From: Actinomycetota bacterium
GTDB lineage: Bacteria; Actinomycetota; Thermoleophilia; Solirubrobacterales; Solirubrobacteraceae
Length of the DNA stretch: 9,425 bases
Direction of reading: 5' to 3'
NCBI GenBank assembly: GCA_005888335.1
Contig: VAWY01000040.1
Location: 1 to 9,425 of the forward strand
The position numbers and the translations under genes were made by a program. Under the pieces are notes generated by a model. The model saw only the letters and a list, made by a program, of their open reading frames with translations, did no database searches and was not told the origin of the DNA. How positions within the stretch are numbered: position 1 is the stretch's first letter; each line of letters begins with the position of its first letter. Of the stretch, positions 1-6,251 are shown piece by piece.

Positions 1-1887
1 CAGGCCGCCTACATGGCGTGGCGCGATCCCCGCGTCCAGCTCCTCACGCAGTACGCCTGGGTCGACGAGGCCGTCGGCGGCGTCCGGTCCTACACCGGCT
101 GGCAGTCCGGTCTCATCGACGCCGACGGCAACGCGAAGCCCTCGCTCGCGCACGCCCCCGACCCGTTGTGGGTCGACCTCGCCCGGCAGACGATCTGGGG
201 GCAGGTCCGTCCAGGCGGCGCCCACGCGGTCGACGTCCGGTGGCGTCCGGCCGGGACGCGCGCGACGTGGAGACCGCTGGCCCGCGTTACGACGCGGCCG
301 GACGGAACCTGGTCGCTGCGCAGGCGCATCGTCCCGTTCGCCTCGTACCGGGTGGTGACCGACGACGGCGAGACGAGCGCCACCATCGTGGCGCCGGCGC
401 CATCCGTGTCGGCCTTGAGCTCGGCGAGCGCCGCCACGGGCGGCGTCGCGGTGCGCACCCTCGGCTCGAGGCCAGGAGCGCGGATCCCGCCGTCGTTCGC
501 CGGCCTGTCGCTCGAGTACGGGTCGGTCCTCGACTACCTCGGCTCGACGGGCCGCGGCAACCCGGTGTTCGCCCGCCTCATGACGACGCTGCGTCGCGCG
601 GGCGGTGCCGCGCCGCTGTTGCGTTTCGGGGGCGAGTCCTCCGATCAGACATGGTGGAACCCGGGCGGCGCGCCGCGGCCGCCTGGCATCACCACCGACA
701 TCACGCCGGCCTGGATCGCGCGCGTGCGCGCGTGGGAGGCCCTCGCGCACACCCCGCTCGTCCTCGGGCTGAACCTGGCGAGCGACGCGCCCGCCAACGC
801 GGTCGACCTCACGCGCGCGGCGGTGGCGGGCCTGCCGGCGCGCAGCGTGTCGACGTTCGAGATCGGCAACGAGCCGGACCTCTACGCCGAGCCCGGGCGC
901 TCGACGGGAGCCGGCCCGCCGGCGGCCCGCGCGCAGCTACGCCCGGCCGGCTACGACTTCGCGCAGTACCTGGGCGACCTCGATCGCTACGTCTCGGCGC
1001 TGGCGGCAGCGGCGCGCGGCGTCCCGCTGTCGGCCCCGGCGTTCGCCTCGCCGTGGTGGGACGACCACGAGGACGACGTCCTGCACCGCGAGGGCCGCGC
1101 CGTGCCCGTGTACGCGACGCAGGCCTATCCGCTGCAGACGTGCGATCCGTCGAGGCGCCGGCGCGACCGAGGCCGGCTCATCCGCAGGCTGCTCTCCAAC
1201 GAGCTGTACGCACCGACGGTCGCGCGCGCCGCCCAGCTCGCCGCCGTCGCCGGCGCGCACGGCGCCGCCGTGCGCGTCTCCGAGCTCAACTCGGCCATCT
1301 GCGGGGGGCTGCCCGGCGTGAGCGACAGCTTCGCCTCCGCGCTGTGGGGACTCGACATCCTGTTCGGCCTCGCCGACGCGGGCGTGCGCAACGCCCTGTT
1401 CCACGCGTGGACCGGCTCGCACGGCGCCCCGGTGGACTTCGGGTCCGCCTCCGGCCGCGTCGTCGGCCGCGTTCACCCGCTGTACTACGCGCTGCTGCTC
1501 TTCGAGCGCGCCGCCCCCCGCGGCTCGCGCCTGCTGGCGGTCGGGCCGACCCCGGCCGGCTCGCCGCTGAAGACCTGGGCCACCATCGACCCCGCCGGCA
1601 CGCGGCGGATCGCCGTCATCAACAAGGACCCCCGCGCCACGTTCGACCTGGTCGTCCGCCTGACGGGCCGGCCGGGCCGGGCCGCCGTCGAGCGGCTCAT
1701 CGCGCCGTCCCTGGGCTCGACGGGCACGGTGACGCTCGCCGGCCAGAGCTACGGGACGGCGACGACCGATGGACGGCTCCGCGGGCGGCGGCGTTCCGAA
1801 GCGCTCGTCGATCGCGGCGGCGCCCTGCGCGTGCGGATGCCGCCGGCGAGCGCCGCGCTGATCACCGTGCCGGCGGCTCGGCGCTAG
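1..1887 (+). CDS. Multidomain glycoside hydrolase with GH79 (heparanase/beta-glucuronidase-like) module, 5' partial
   Basis: The reading frame is open from base 1, so the 5' end lies outside the window; the ATG at 13 is internal and is used only for numbering (624 residues follow). Residues 1-50 (PRVQLLTQYAWVDE, WQSGLIDADGNAKPS) look like the last strands of a cellulase/xylosidase-type TIM barrel. Residues about 50-135 are a small beta-sandwich (IWGQVRPGG, then TTRPDGTWSL). From about 147 a GH79-like catalytic module begins (FAGLSLEYGSV, RFGGESSDQTWWNP). Probable acid/base is Glu287 in FEIGNEPDLY, and probable nucleophile is Glu424 in VSELNSAICGG. Residues about 510-624 form the C-terminal beta domain (RRIAVINKDP, ending SAALITVPAARR). 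GH79 enzymes hydrolyse beta-glucuronide or related links in glycans; the substrate here is unknown. The product is presumably exported, but the signal peptide would be off the window. The TAG stop lies in the terminal TA of the palindromic element. Confidence 0.85.
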   Translation, partial: QAAYMAWRDPRVQLLTQYAWVDEAVGGVRSYTGWQSGLIDADGNAKPSLAHAPDPLWVDLARQTIWGQVRPGGAHAVDVRWRPAGTRATWRPLARVTTRPDGTWSLRRRIVPFASYRVVTDDGETSATIVAPAPSVSALSSASAATGGVAVRTLGSRPGARIPPSFAGLSLEYGSVLDYLGSTGRGNPVFARLMTTLRRAGGAAPLLRFGGESSDQTWWNPGGAPRPPGITTDITPAWIARVRAWEALAHTPLVLGLNLASDAPANAVDLTRAAVAGLPARSVSTFEIGNEPDLYAEPGRSTGAGPPAARAQLRPAGYDFAQYLGDLDRYVSALAAAARGVPLSAPAFASPWWDDHEDDVLHREGRAVPVYATQAYPLQTCDPSRRRRDRGRLIRRLLSNELYAPTVARAAQLAAVAGAHGAAVRVSELNSAICGGLPGVSDSFASALWGLDILFGLADAGVRNALFHAWTGSHGAPVDFGSASGRVVGRVHPLYYALLLFERAAPRGSRLLAVGPTPAGSPLKTWATIDPAGTRRIAVINKDPRATFDLVVRLTGRPGRAAVERLIAPSLGSTGTVTLAGQSYGTATTDGRLRGRRRSEALVDRGGALRVRMPPASAALITVPAARR

Positions 1888-2051
1888 TGCTGCGCCAGGT
1901 GACGTTCGCCCCGTCGCCGGCGGAGCGATCGTCGTGGCTGGCGTCGACCGTCATCCGAAGGTGTGGCCCAGCCACATCGAGGATCGACGGGTGGCGCCAG
2001 GCGCGGCGAGCGCCCGCCGAACGGGGCGAACGTTGCCTGACGCGGCACTAG
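1884..2051. mobile_element. 168-bp TA-flanked palindromic element (MITE-like; also a likely bidirectional terminator)
   Basis: The outer arms, 1884-1914 and 2021-2051, are inverted copies matching at 27 of 31 positions; all four differences are transitions. They contain a perfect 13-bp block, ACGTTCGCCCCGT at 1902-1914, with its complement at 2021-2033. The arms stay alignable inward with small indels down to a central hairpin, TGTGGC/GCCACA (1962-1967 and 1971-1976). The symmetry centre of the outer arms and that of the central hairpin nearly coincide. Both outer ends read CTAGTGC facing inward, so the element is bordered by TA with C outside on the left and G outside on the right. Removing it with one TA restores CTAG. 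A TA duplication at CTAG is typical of IS630/Tc1-mariner transposition, so a non-autonomous relative is the best guess. No transposase fits inside. It lies between two convergent genes, so its RNA would form a long hairpin that could stop transcription both ways. Confidence 0.6.
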
Positions 2052-2054
2052 ATC

Positions 2055-3503
2055 TCAGCTGCCCGCGGTGGCCAGCGCGGCCTCGGCGCGCGCCTCCGCC
2101 GACGCCGGCGCCGGCCTCGCGCGCAGGACCGTGACGCCGACCAGCGCGGCCGTCGCCGCGAACGCCGCGCCGATGAGGAAGGCGACGTGGTAGCCGCCGA
2201 GCAGCGCGGCCAGCCGCGGCTCGCCGCCGGCCAGCAGGCTGTTCGTGCGCGACGACGCGACGCTGGCCAGCACGGCGAGGCCGAGCCCCCCGCCCATCAT
2301 GAACGAGGTGTTGACGACGCCCGACGCGAGGCCGGACTCCTGCGGAGCGACGTCGCTCATCGCCGCCAGCAGGACCGGGTTGAACGCGATCCCGGCGCCG
2401 AAGCCGAGCAGCAGCATGCTCGGCAGCACGTCCAGCGCGTAGCTCCCGCCGAGCGGCGCCCGCGCCAGCAGCGCCAGGCCGATCGTCGCGACCGCCAGAC
2501 CGGCCCCGAGCGGCGGCCTGATCCCGAAGCGCATCACGAGCCTCGCCGACACGCCGACCGACAGCGCGCCCATGATGATGTTGGCCGGGAGGAACGCGAG
2601 GCCCACCTGCAGCGGGCTGTAGCCGAGCACCAGCTGCAGGTACAGGGCGGACATGAAGAACCACGCGAACATCCCGGCGGCCCACAGCACCCCCACGACG
2701 TTCGCGCCCGCGACGTTGCGCAGCCTGAACAGGCCGAGCGGCATCAGCGGCGCGCGGACGCGGCGCTCGATGACGATGAACGCGGCGAAGAGCGCCGCGG
2801 CGCCAGCGAGCACGCCCAGCGTCCGCGCCGACGTCCAGCCCGCCTGATTGCCGTTGACGATCGCCTCGACGGCAAGCATGAGCGACGCCGTCACGGTCAC
2901 CGCGCCGCCGACGTCCAGCCGCCCGGCGGCCGCCAGCCCGGGCGTCTGAGGCAGCAGCCGGCGCGAGAGCGTGCACACGAGGACGCCGATCGGGAGGTTC
3001 ACCAGGAAGATCCAGTGCCAGTCGAGCACGTCGGTCAGCACGCCGCCGAGCAGCACGCCGATCGCCCCGCCGCCCGAGGCGACGAACCCGGTGATCCCCA
3101 TCGCCTTCGCGCGCTCGGCCGGCTCGGTGAAGAGCGTCATCACCAGTGACAGGCCGACCGCGGAGGCGACCGCGCCGCCGACGCCCTGCACCGCCCGAGC
3201 CACCACGAGCATGCCCTGCGTCGTCGAGAGCCCGCAGGCCAGGGAGGCGAGCGTGAACAGCGCGATCCCGATCAGGAACAGCCGCCGGTGGCCGTACAGG
3301 TCGCCCAGCCGGCCGCCGAGCAGCAGCAGCCCGCCGAACGTGAGCATGTAGGCGTTGACGACCCAGGCCAGTGACGTCTGCGAGAACCCCAGGTCGCTCC
3401 TGATCGAGGGCAGCGCCACGTTCACGATCGTGGTGTCGAGCACGATCATCAACGTGCCGAGGCACAGGACGTAGAGAGCGAGCCAGCGGGTCCGATGGTC
3501 CAT
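2055..3503 (-). CDS. MFS transporter, DHA2 family (EmrB/QacA-type drug:H+ antiporter)
   Basis: This 482-residue protein is rich in hydrophobic segments, consistent with the 14-TM DHA2 layout and family length. Visible MFS signatures, in order, are: motif D1 in TM1 (LDTTIVNVALPSI, residues 22-34); motif A in the TM2-3 loop (GGRLGDLYGHRR, 63-74); motif B (ARAVQGVGGA, 102-111); motif C, the antiporter motif, in TM5 (GGGAIGVLLGGVLTD, 144-158); and WHWIFLVNLPIG after it. The C-terminal half has GLASGVVNTSFMMGGGLG, typical of this family. Such proteins export lipophilic drugs or small molecules by proton antiport across the inner membrane; the substrate cannot be read. The ATG at 3503 is chosen because AAAAAAGGA sits nine bases upstream and TM1 begins directly after it; an upstream in-frame extension to 3665 is not membrane-like or plausible. 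No regulator gene adjoins it. It ends just beyond the palindromic element that separates it from the convergent glycoside hydrolase. Confidence 0.93.
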   Translation of the reverse strand: MDHRTRWLALYVLCLGTLMIVLDTTIVNVALPSIRSDLGFSQTSLAWVVNAYMLTFGGLLLLGGRLGDLYGHRRLFLIGIALFTLASLACGLSTTQGMLVVARAVQGVGGAVASAVGLSLVMTLFTEPAERAKAMGITGFVASGGGAIGVLLGGVLTDVLDWHWIFLVNLPIGVLVCTLSRRLLPQTPGLAAAGRLDVGGAVTVTASLMLAVEAIVNGNQAGWTSARTLGVLAGAAALFAAFIVIERRVRAPLMPLGLFRLRNVAGANVVGVLWAAGMFAWFFMSALYLQLVLGYSPLQVGLAFLPANIIMGALSVGVSARLVMRFGIRPPLGAGLAVATIGLALLARAPLGGSYALDVLPSMLLLGFGAGIAFNPVLLAAMSDVAPQESGLASGVVNTSFMMGGGLGLAVLASVASSRTNSLLAGGEPRLAALLGGYHVAFLIGAAFAATAALVGVTVLRARPAPASAEARAEAALATAGS

Positions 3504-3811
3504 GTGGTCGTGTCCTTTTTTCGTCGGTGTCTGAGCATGAGACCGGCGCGAGGCACCCAACTCATCGGTCGGGCGCTCCGCGATTCTGGCGGGGGCTACG
3601 CGGTCGGCGGCTCGTCGAGCTGGAGCCGCGCCCAGACGCGCGTGGTCCAACGAGGAGGGCGACACGCACTTCTGCGGTCACGAGCCGAGGCGGCGAGCGA
3701 GGCGCTCGACCGGCGAGGCTAGGCCGATGCGCCACAGATGCAAGCCGCGCTTCGCCCGCGTGGATGGTCGCGAGCGCACGAGCCCCGTCCGGCGGCGTTA
3801 GGGTCGCTCCG
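3504..3811. other. Intergenic region between divergent genes (308 bp)
   Basis: This region holds the start signals of both divergent genes. On the minus strand, AAAAAAGGA before the MFS start is a clear ribosome-binding site. A weak promoter match on the minus strand (TTGGGT, 17-base gap, TGCTCA) lies about 40-70 bases upstream of the MFS ATG, but I would not rely on it. The plus-strand end carries a TAGGGT hexamer close to the next start. I see no strong dyad that would mark a TetR- or MarR-type operator, and no convincing small gene: the open frames here are unlike any protein I recognise and lack start signals. Confidence 0.6.
3799..3811 (+). promoter_or_regulatory. Candidate leaderless promoter (-10 hexamer) for the 161-aa gene
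   Basis: TAGGGT at 3799-3804 fits the actinobacterial -10 pattern TAnnnT and lies seven bases before the A of the ATG at 3812. There is no Shine-Dalgarno sequence in those bases. This spacing would start the transcript at the initiation codon. No recognisable -35 element is present. Confidence 0.4.
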
Positions 3812-4297
3812 ATGGCCGATCTCCAGCTCGCGCGCAGCCGCGACGACCGGCGGCTCTACGAGCTCGCCGGCATCGGCACGCTGCGATTCCACGGCTGGGC
3901 CTCGCGCGGCGCGACGGCCGAGGCGGGCGGGCGCAGCTGGCAGATCGCCCGGCGCGGGCTCTGGAGGACGGTCGTCGAGGCCACCGACGTCACCGGCACC
4001 CCCGTAGGGGAGTTCCGGGCGAGCGCGATGCGCCGCGGAGGGACGCTGCGCTGGGCGGGGAACGAGTTCGCGGTGCGCCCCGCCAGCGTCTGGCGCGAGC
4101 GGTACGCGCTCATCGCCGGCGACGGGGAGCTGGCCGTGCTCGACGCCAAGGGCTGGGGTCGTCGGCCGGTCAGGGTCACGCTCGACGACGGCGATCCGCC
4201 GGAGCCGGGGCTCGTGCTCTTCGCCGCGTTCATCGTCAAGGGGTTGGCCGAGGACACCGGCGCCGCCGCCGGCGCGTCGGCGGCCGCCGCGTCCTAG
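3812..4297 (+). CDS. Uncharacterised 161-aa beta-rich protein (possible tubby-C/LURP-one-like fold)
   Basis: I do not recognise a named family with confidence. The 161-residue product has short alternating strands with regularly placed aromatic and glycine residues: TLRFHGWA (23-30), SWQIARRGLWRTVVEATDVTGTPVGEF (42-68), LRWAGNEFAVRP (79-90), RYALIAGDGELAVLDAKGWG (97-116) and VRVTLDDG (120-127). It ends in a hydrophobic helix, GLVLFAAFIVKGLA (133-146), and a poly-Ala tail. This strand pattern and the terminal helix recall the tubby-C-like/LURP-one group, in which a buried C-terminal helix runs through a beta barrel; this is a resemblance only. A longer frame upstream (from 3527) is dismissed because its extension is Arg-rich and unlike the rest. 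The start at 3812 fits a leaderless promoter. It converges on the M56 peptidase gene, with seven bases between the two stop codons. No role can be inferred. Confidence 0.7.
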   Translation: MADLQLARSRDDRRLYELAGIGTLRFHGWASRGATAEAGGRSWQIARRGLWRTVVEATDVTGTPVGEFRASAMRRGGTLRWAGNEFAVRPASVWRERYALIAGDGELAVLDAKGWGRRPVRVTLDDGDPPEPGLVLFAAFIVKGLAEDTGAAAGASAAAAS

Positions 4298-4308
4298 TGC
4301 AGCACTAG
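4294..4308. repeat. Perfect 15-bp palindrome CTAGTGC-A-GCACTAG spanning both stop codons
   Basis: The two arms are perfect inverted copies around a single A. The left arm contains the TAG stop of the plus-strand gene (4295-4297), and the right arm contains the TAG stop of the minus-strand gene (4305-4307). The arms equal the terminal seven bases of the 168-bp element at 1884-2051, including the TA and its outer C/G. It may be a remnant or excision footprint of such an element, or chance. With a one-base centre it is a poor RNA hairpin, so a terminator role is unlikely. Confidence 0.55.
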
Positions 4309-5285
4309 CCCCAGCGCACGGGACCGCGCCGGAGCAGCCAGACGGCGCCGGCTGACAGCGCGAACGGCACGAAGGCGAGCACGACGACGCACGGCTGGGC
4401 GGAGAGCAGCGGCAGGTTCAGCGACGTCGTGATCAGCGCTCCCCGCCCGACCTGCCACGCCAACAGGCCGGTCAGCGCAATGGAGGCGCCGCCCGCGCCC
4501 AGCAGGGCGCCGGGCAGCCCCCAGCCCGGCGAGCGGCCGAGCAGGTGGTCGACCCGCTCGGGCGCGATCCCCACGACCGCTGGGTCGGCGGCCTCGCCGA
4601 ACGTCAGCATCGCCGACGCCAGCGGCGCGGCGTCGCCGTCCAGGCTGCTGACGGCCGCCTCGTCGGCGCTCAGCTCGGCCAGCGCGCAATAGCGCTCGGT
4701 CAGCCTGCGCAGCACCGGCAAGAAGAACAGCGCGTCGCACAGGCCGCGCGCGGCGGCGATCCGCAGCGGGTCGCGCCGCAGCCGGTGATGGGCCTCGTGT
4801 GCGAGGACGGCGTCGAGCTCGGCAGCGCCGAGCAACCGCACGGCGCCGGTCGACACGTAGACACGCGGGCGCAGGTGGCCGGCGCAGAACGCCTGCGGCC
4901 GGTCGTCGTCGACGAGCCAGACCCCGGGGTGGGACGGCAGCCGGCCGGTGAGGGCGAGCGACTCCAGAAAGCGGCGCTGCGCGACGAGCTGCCGGACGCA
5001 GGAGCGCATCCCCTGGATCACCGAGACCAGCCCGAGCGCGGCGAGGGGCAGCATCAGGGCCGCCGCGACGTTGATCGCCGGAGCGGTGAGGCGCTCGCCG
5101 AGGACCCGCAGGTGCGCGACGTGCGCCGACTGGACGTCGACCCCGCGCAGCACGTCGAGCACACCGGCGCCGGTGGACAGCGCACCCAGCGCCGCGACCG
5201 CGACGGCGAGGCCGTACACGTGCGACGCGCGCCGAGTCAGCGGGCGTGCGCGGAGGGCGGAGCCCCGCTGCGACGGCGTGGCCAT
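4305..5285 (-). CDS. M56-family membrane zinc metallopeptidase (BlaR1/MecR1-type peptidase domain)
   Basis: The product is 326 residues. The zinc site is visible: HEAHH at 163-167 within VLAHEAHHRLRRDPL, and a downstream ELSAD motif (Glu204) as the probable third ligand. Membrane segments are at about 23-42 and 71-92 before the catalytic part, and about 260-285 and 300-318 after it. The segment PSHPGVWLVDDDRPQAFCAGHLRPRVYVSTG before HExxH is typical of the M48/M56 group. M56 members of the BlaR1 type sense a signal and bring about cleavage of a BlaI-type repressor; this one lacks a C-terminal penicillin-binding sensor domain. The start is set by a TGATG overlap with the upstream 107-aa gene, implying translational coupling. 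An operator-like dyad precedes that two-gene unit. No BlaI gene is in the window, so the partner repressor is unknown. Confidence 0.9.
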   Translation of the reverse strand: MATPSQRGSALRARPLTRRASHVYGLAVAVAALGALSTGAGVLDVLRGVDVQSAHVAHLRVLGERLTAPAINVAAALMLPLAALGLVSVIQGMRSCVRQLVAQRRFLESLALTGRLPSHPGVWLVDDDRPQAFCAGHLRPRVYVSTGAVRLLGAAELDAVLAHEAHHRLRRDPLRIAAARGLCDALFFLPVLRRLTERYCALAELSADEAAVSSLDGDAAPLASAMLTFGEAADPAVVGIAPERVDHLLGRSPGWGLPGALLGAGGASIALTGLLAWQVGRGALITTSLNLPLLSAQPCVVVLAFVPFALSAGAVWLLRRGPVRWG

Positions 5286-5608
5286 CAACGATGCACTGTA
5301 GTACATGCGGCGGCGCCGAGCAACAGCTCCACCAGCGGAGCGGCGCCGGAGCGACCGGGAGCCGCGGCAAGAAGCTCGACGGCGTCGATCTGATCGGGCG
5401 GGTGCGTCCCGTCCTGAAGCCAAAGCGCATACGCGTCACGCATCGCGACGGATTCCAGGAACAGGAGCACCAAGGTCTCGGTCGCGGCACGGAGCCAGAC
5501 GGCCGCGTGCACGCCGCGGGCGCCGGCCACGCGTTTCGCCAGCGCGTCGACGTCGGGGGCCTCGTCCCAACGAGCGCGGAGGCCGGGCACGGAACGGGTC
5601 GGAGGCAT
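5285..5608 (-). CDS. Unrecognised 107-aa protein coupled to the M56 peptidase
   Basis: I do not recognise this protein. It is Ala/Leu/Val-rich and apparently helical, with segments VDALAKRVAGARGVHAAVWL, ATETLVLLFLESVAMRDAYALWLQ and APLVELLLGAAACTT. It lacks a clear membrane anchor, signal peptide or winged-helix signature, so it does not look like BlaI, although it sits where BlaI normally precedes an M56 gene. Support for a real gene: strong G/C bias at third positions in this frame only; its TGA overlaps the ATG of the peptidase by one base; and an operator-like dyad lies just upstream. The ATG at 5608 is preferred because a TAGATT hexamer lies seven bases before it, fitting a leaderless start. 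A TTG at 5617 would add three residues. Possible roles are an accessory or adaptor to the peptidase, or a non-canonical regulator; both are guesses. Confidence 0.7.
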   Translation of the reverse strand: MPPTRSVPGLRARWDEAPDVDALAKRVAGARGVHAAVWLRAATETLVLLFLESVAMRDAYALWLQDGTHPPDQIDAVELLAAAPGRSGAAPLVELLLGAAACTTVHR

Positions 5609-5615
5609 GGCGGAC

Positions 5616-5621
5616 AATCTA
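5616..5621 (-). promoter_or_regulatory. Candidate -10 (TAGATT) of the 107-aa/M56 operon
   Basis: Read on the minus strand, TAGATT is followed by seven bases and then the ATG at 5608. This is the same spacing as TAGGGT before the gene at 3812. It overlaps the operator-like dyad at 5618-5638, so a bound repressor would cover it. No good -35 is seen. Confidence 0.4.
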
Positions 5622-5638
5622 CTACGCTGCGTAAGAGA
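5618..5638. promoter_or_regulatory. 21-bp dyad, BlaI/MecI-like operator candidate (site 1)
   Basis: The dyad is centred on 5628, with eight of ten base pairs symmetric and a perfect core, TACGC-T-GCGTA. The left half, TCTACTACGC, is the exact complement of GCGTAGTAGA in the second dyad at 6201-6221. It lies in the 59-bp gap between the divergent M56-side operon and the ECF sigma gene. TACTAC/GTAGTA half-sites are the hallmark of BlaI/MecI-type operators. It overlaps the presumed -10 of the minus-strand operon and could also affect the sigma gene. Confidence 0.6.
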
Positions 5639-5667
5639 AGTGGTAATCGCCCCACGGAAGGACCGCC

Positions 5668-6192
5668 ATGAGACAGCCCGCCCCGCTCGATATCGACGCC
5701 GCCTGCCGCGCCCACCGGGAGGCCGTCGTCGCCACGGCGGCGCAGATCCTCCGTGACCGTGACGCGGCGGAGGACGTCGCGCAGGAGGTGTTCGCCGGAC
5801 TGTGGGCGCATCCCGAGCGTCACGATTCGCGCCGGGGGTCGCTGAGGACGTATCTCGTCATGCTCGCGCGCCATCGCGCGCTCGATGCCTGGCGAAGGCA
5901 GGCCGCCCGTGAGCGGGCCCACCAGCTGGTGGCGAGCGAGCTCGACGGGCGGGCCGAGGACGACGCCGAGACCCGAGCGCTGCTGCGCGAGCGGACCGGC
6001 ATGGTGTGGCAGGCGCTGCCCCGCCTTGCCCCCGCGCAGCGTGAGGCGCTGGTCCTCAAGTACTGGGCCGGCCTCAGCGACGCGGGGATCGCCGCGCACA
6101 CCAGCGCGCCGCTGGGCACGGTCAAGGGCCGCATGCGGCTCGCCTGCACGGCGTTGCGGCCGCTGTTGCGGTCGGCGGTCGAGTGCGGGTGA
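5668..6192 (+). CDS. ECF-type RNA polymerase sigma factor (sigma-70 family)
   Basis: The length of 174 residues is typical for an ECF sigma factor with only regions 2 and 4. Region 2 spans about 12-85: AAQILRDRDAAEDVAQEVFAGLWAH holds the region 2.2 core-binding helix (DAAEDVAQEVF), and GSLRTYLVMLARHRALDAWRRQ holds the region 2.3-2.4 promoter-melting/-10 contacts. A variable linker runs from about 86 to 112. Region 4 spans about 113-168: LPRLAPAQREALVLKYWAGLSDAGIAAHTSAPLGTVKGRMRLACTALR, including the helix-turn-helix for -35 recognition. The ATG has a clear ribosome-binding site (GGAAGGA, five bases upstream). No anti-sigma factor with a zinc-binding ZAS motif is adjacent, which is unusual. 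Its own promoter would lie by the dyad at 5618-5638. It is 63 bases upstream of the haloperoxidase gene, with a second dyad between them, so the two may be co-transcribed or separately controlled. Confidence 0.93.
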   Translation: MRQPAPLDIDAACRAHREAVVATAAQILRDRDAAEDVAQEVFAGLWAHPERHDSRRGSLRTYLVMLARHRALDAWRRQAARERAHQLVASELDGRAEDDAETRALLRERTGMVWQALPRLAPAQREALVLKYWAGLSDAGIAAHTSAPLGTVKGRMRLACTALRPLLRSAVECG

Positions 6193-6200
6193 TCCAATCA

Positions 6201-6221
6201 TCTACGACGGTGCGTAGTAGA
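6201..6221. promoter_or_regulatory. 21-bp dyad, BlaI/MecI-like operator candidate (site 2)
   Basis: The dyad is centred on 6211, with eight of ten base pairs symmetric. Its right half, GCGTAGTAGA (6212-6221), is identical to the complement of the left half of site 1; the other half (TCTACGACG) is degenerate. It lies between the sigma stop and the haloperoxidase start. The intact half faces the downstream gene, as in site 1, and TAGAAA (6218-6223) would be the -10 it covers. Confidence 0.6.
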
Positions 6222-6245
6222 AACGAAATCGCCGTCGAGTCTCTT

Positions 6246-6251
6246 GGAGGG
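6246..6251 (+). promoter_or_regulatory. Ribosome-binding site deciding a TTG start
   Basis: GGAGGG lies four bases before the TTG at 6256. The alternative in-frame TTG at 6244 overlaps this motif and has no site of its own, so 6256 is preferred. Confidence 0.65.

Noticed and set aside
3504..3665. An N-terminal extension of the MFS transporter
   Set aside because: The added residues are polar and Arg/Ala-rich, and the strong AAAAAAGGA site points to the ATG at 3503.
3527..3811. An N-terminal extension of the 161-aa gene
   Set aside because: The extension is Arg-rich, of low complexity, has no ribosome-binding site and does not resemble the downstream protein. The ATG at 3812 has a better start context.
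5291..5306. A TGTAGTAC motif just before the M56 start, resembling the operator half-site
   Set aside because: Only seven of ten half-site bases match, the opposite half is absent, and it lies inside the coding end of the 107-aa gene. Listed here as a possible weak half-site only.
4294..6201. A long minus-strand open frame (635 codons) through the M56 and sigma region
   Set aside because: It is a G/C-rich shadow of the real frames. It is rich in Arg/Pro/Gly, overlaps the sigma gene on the other strand, and has no recognisable domain.
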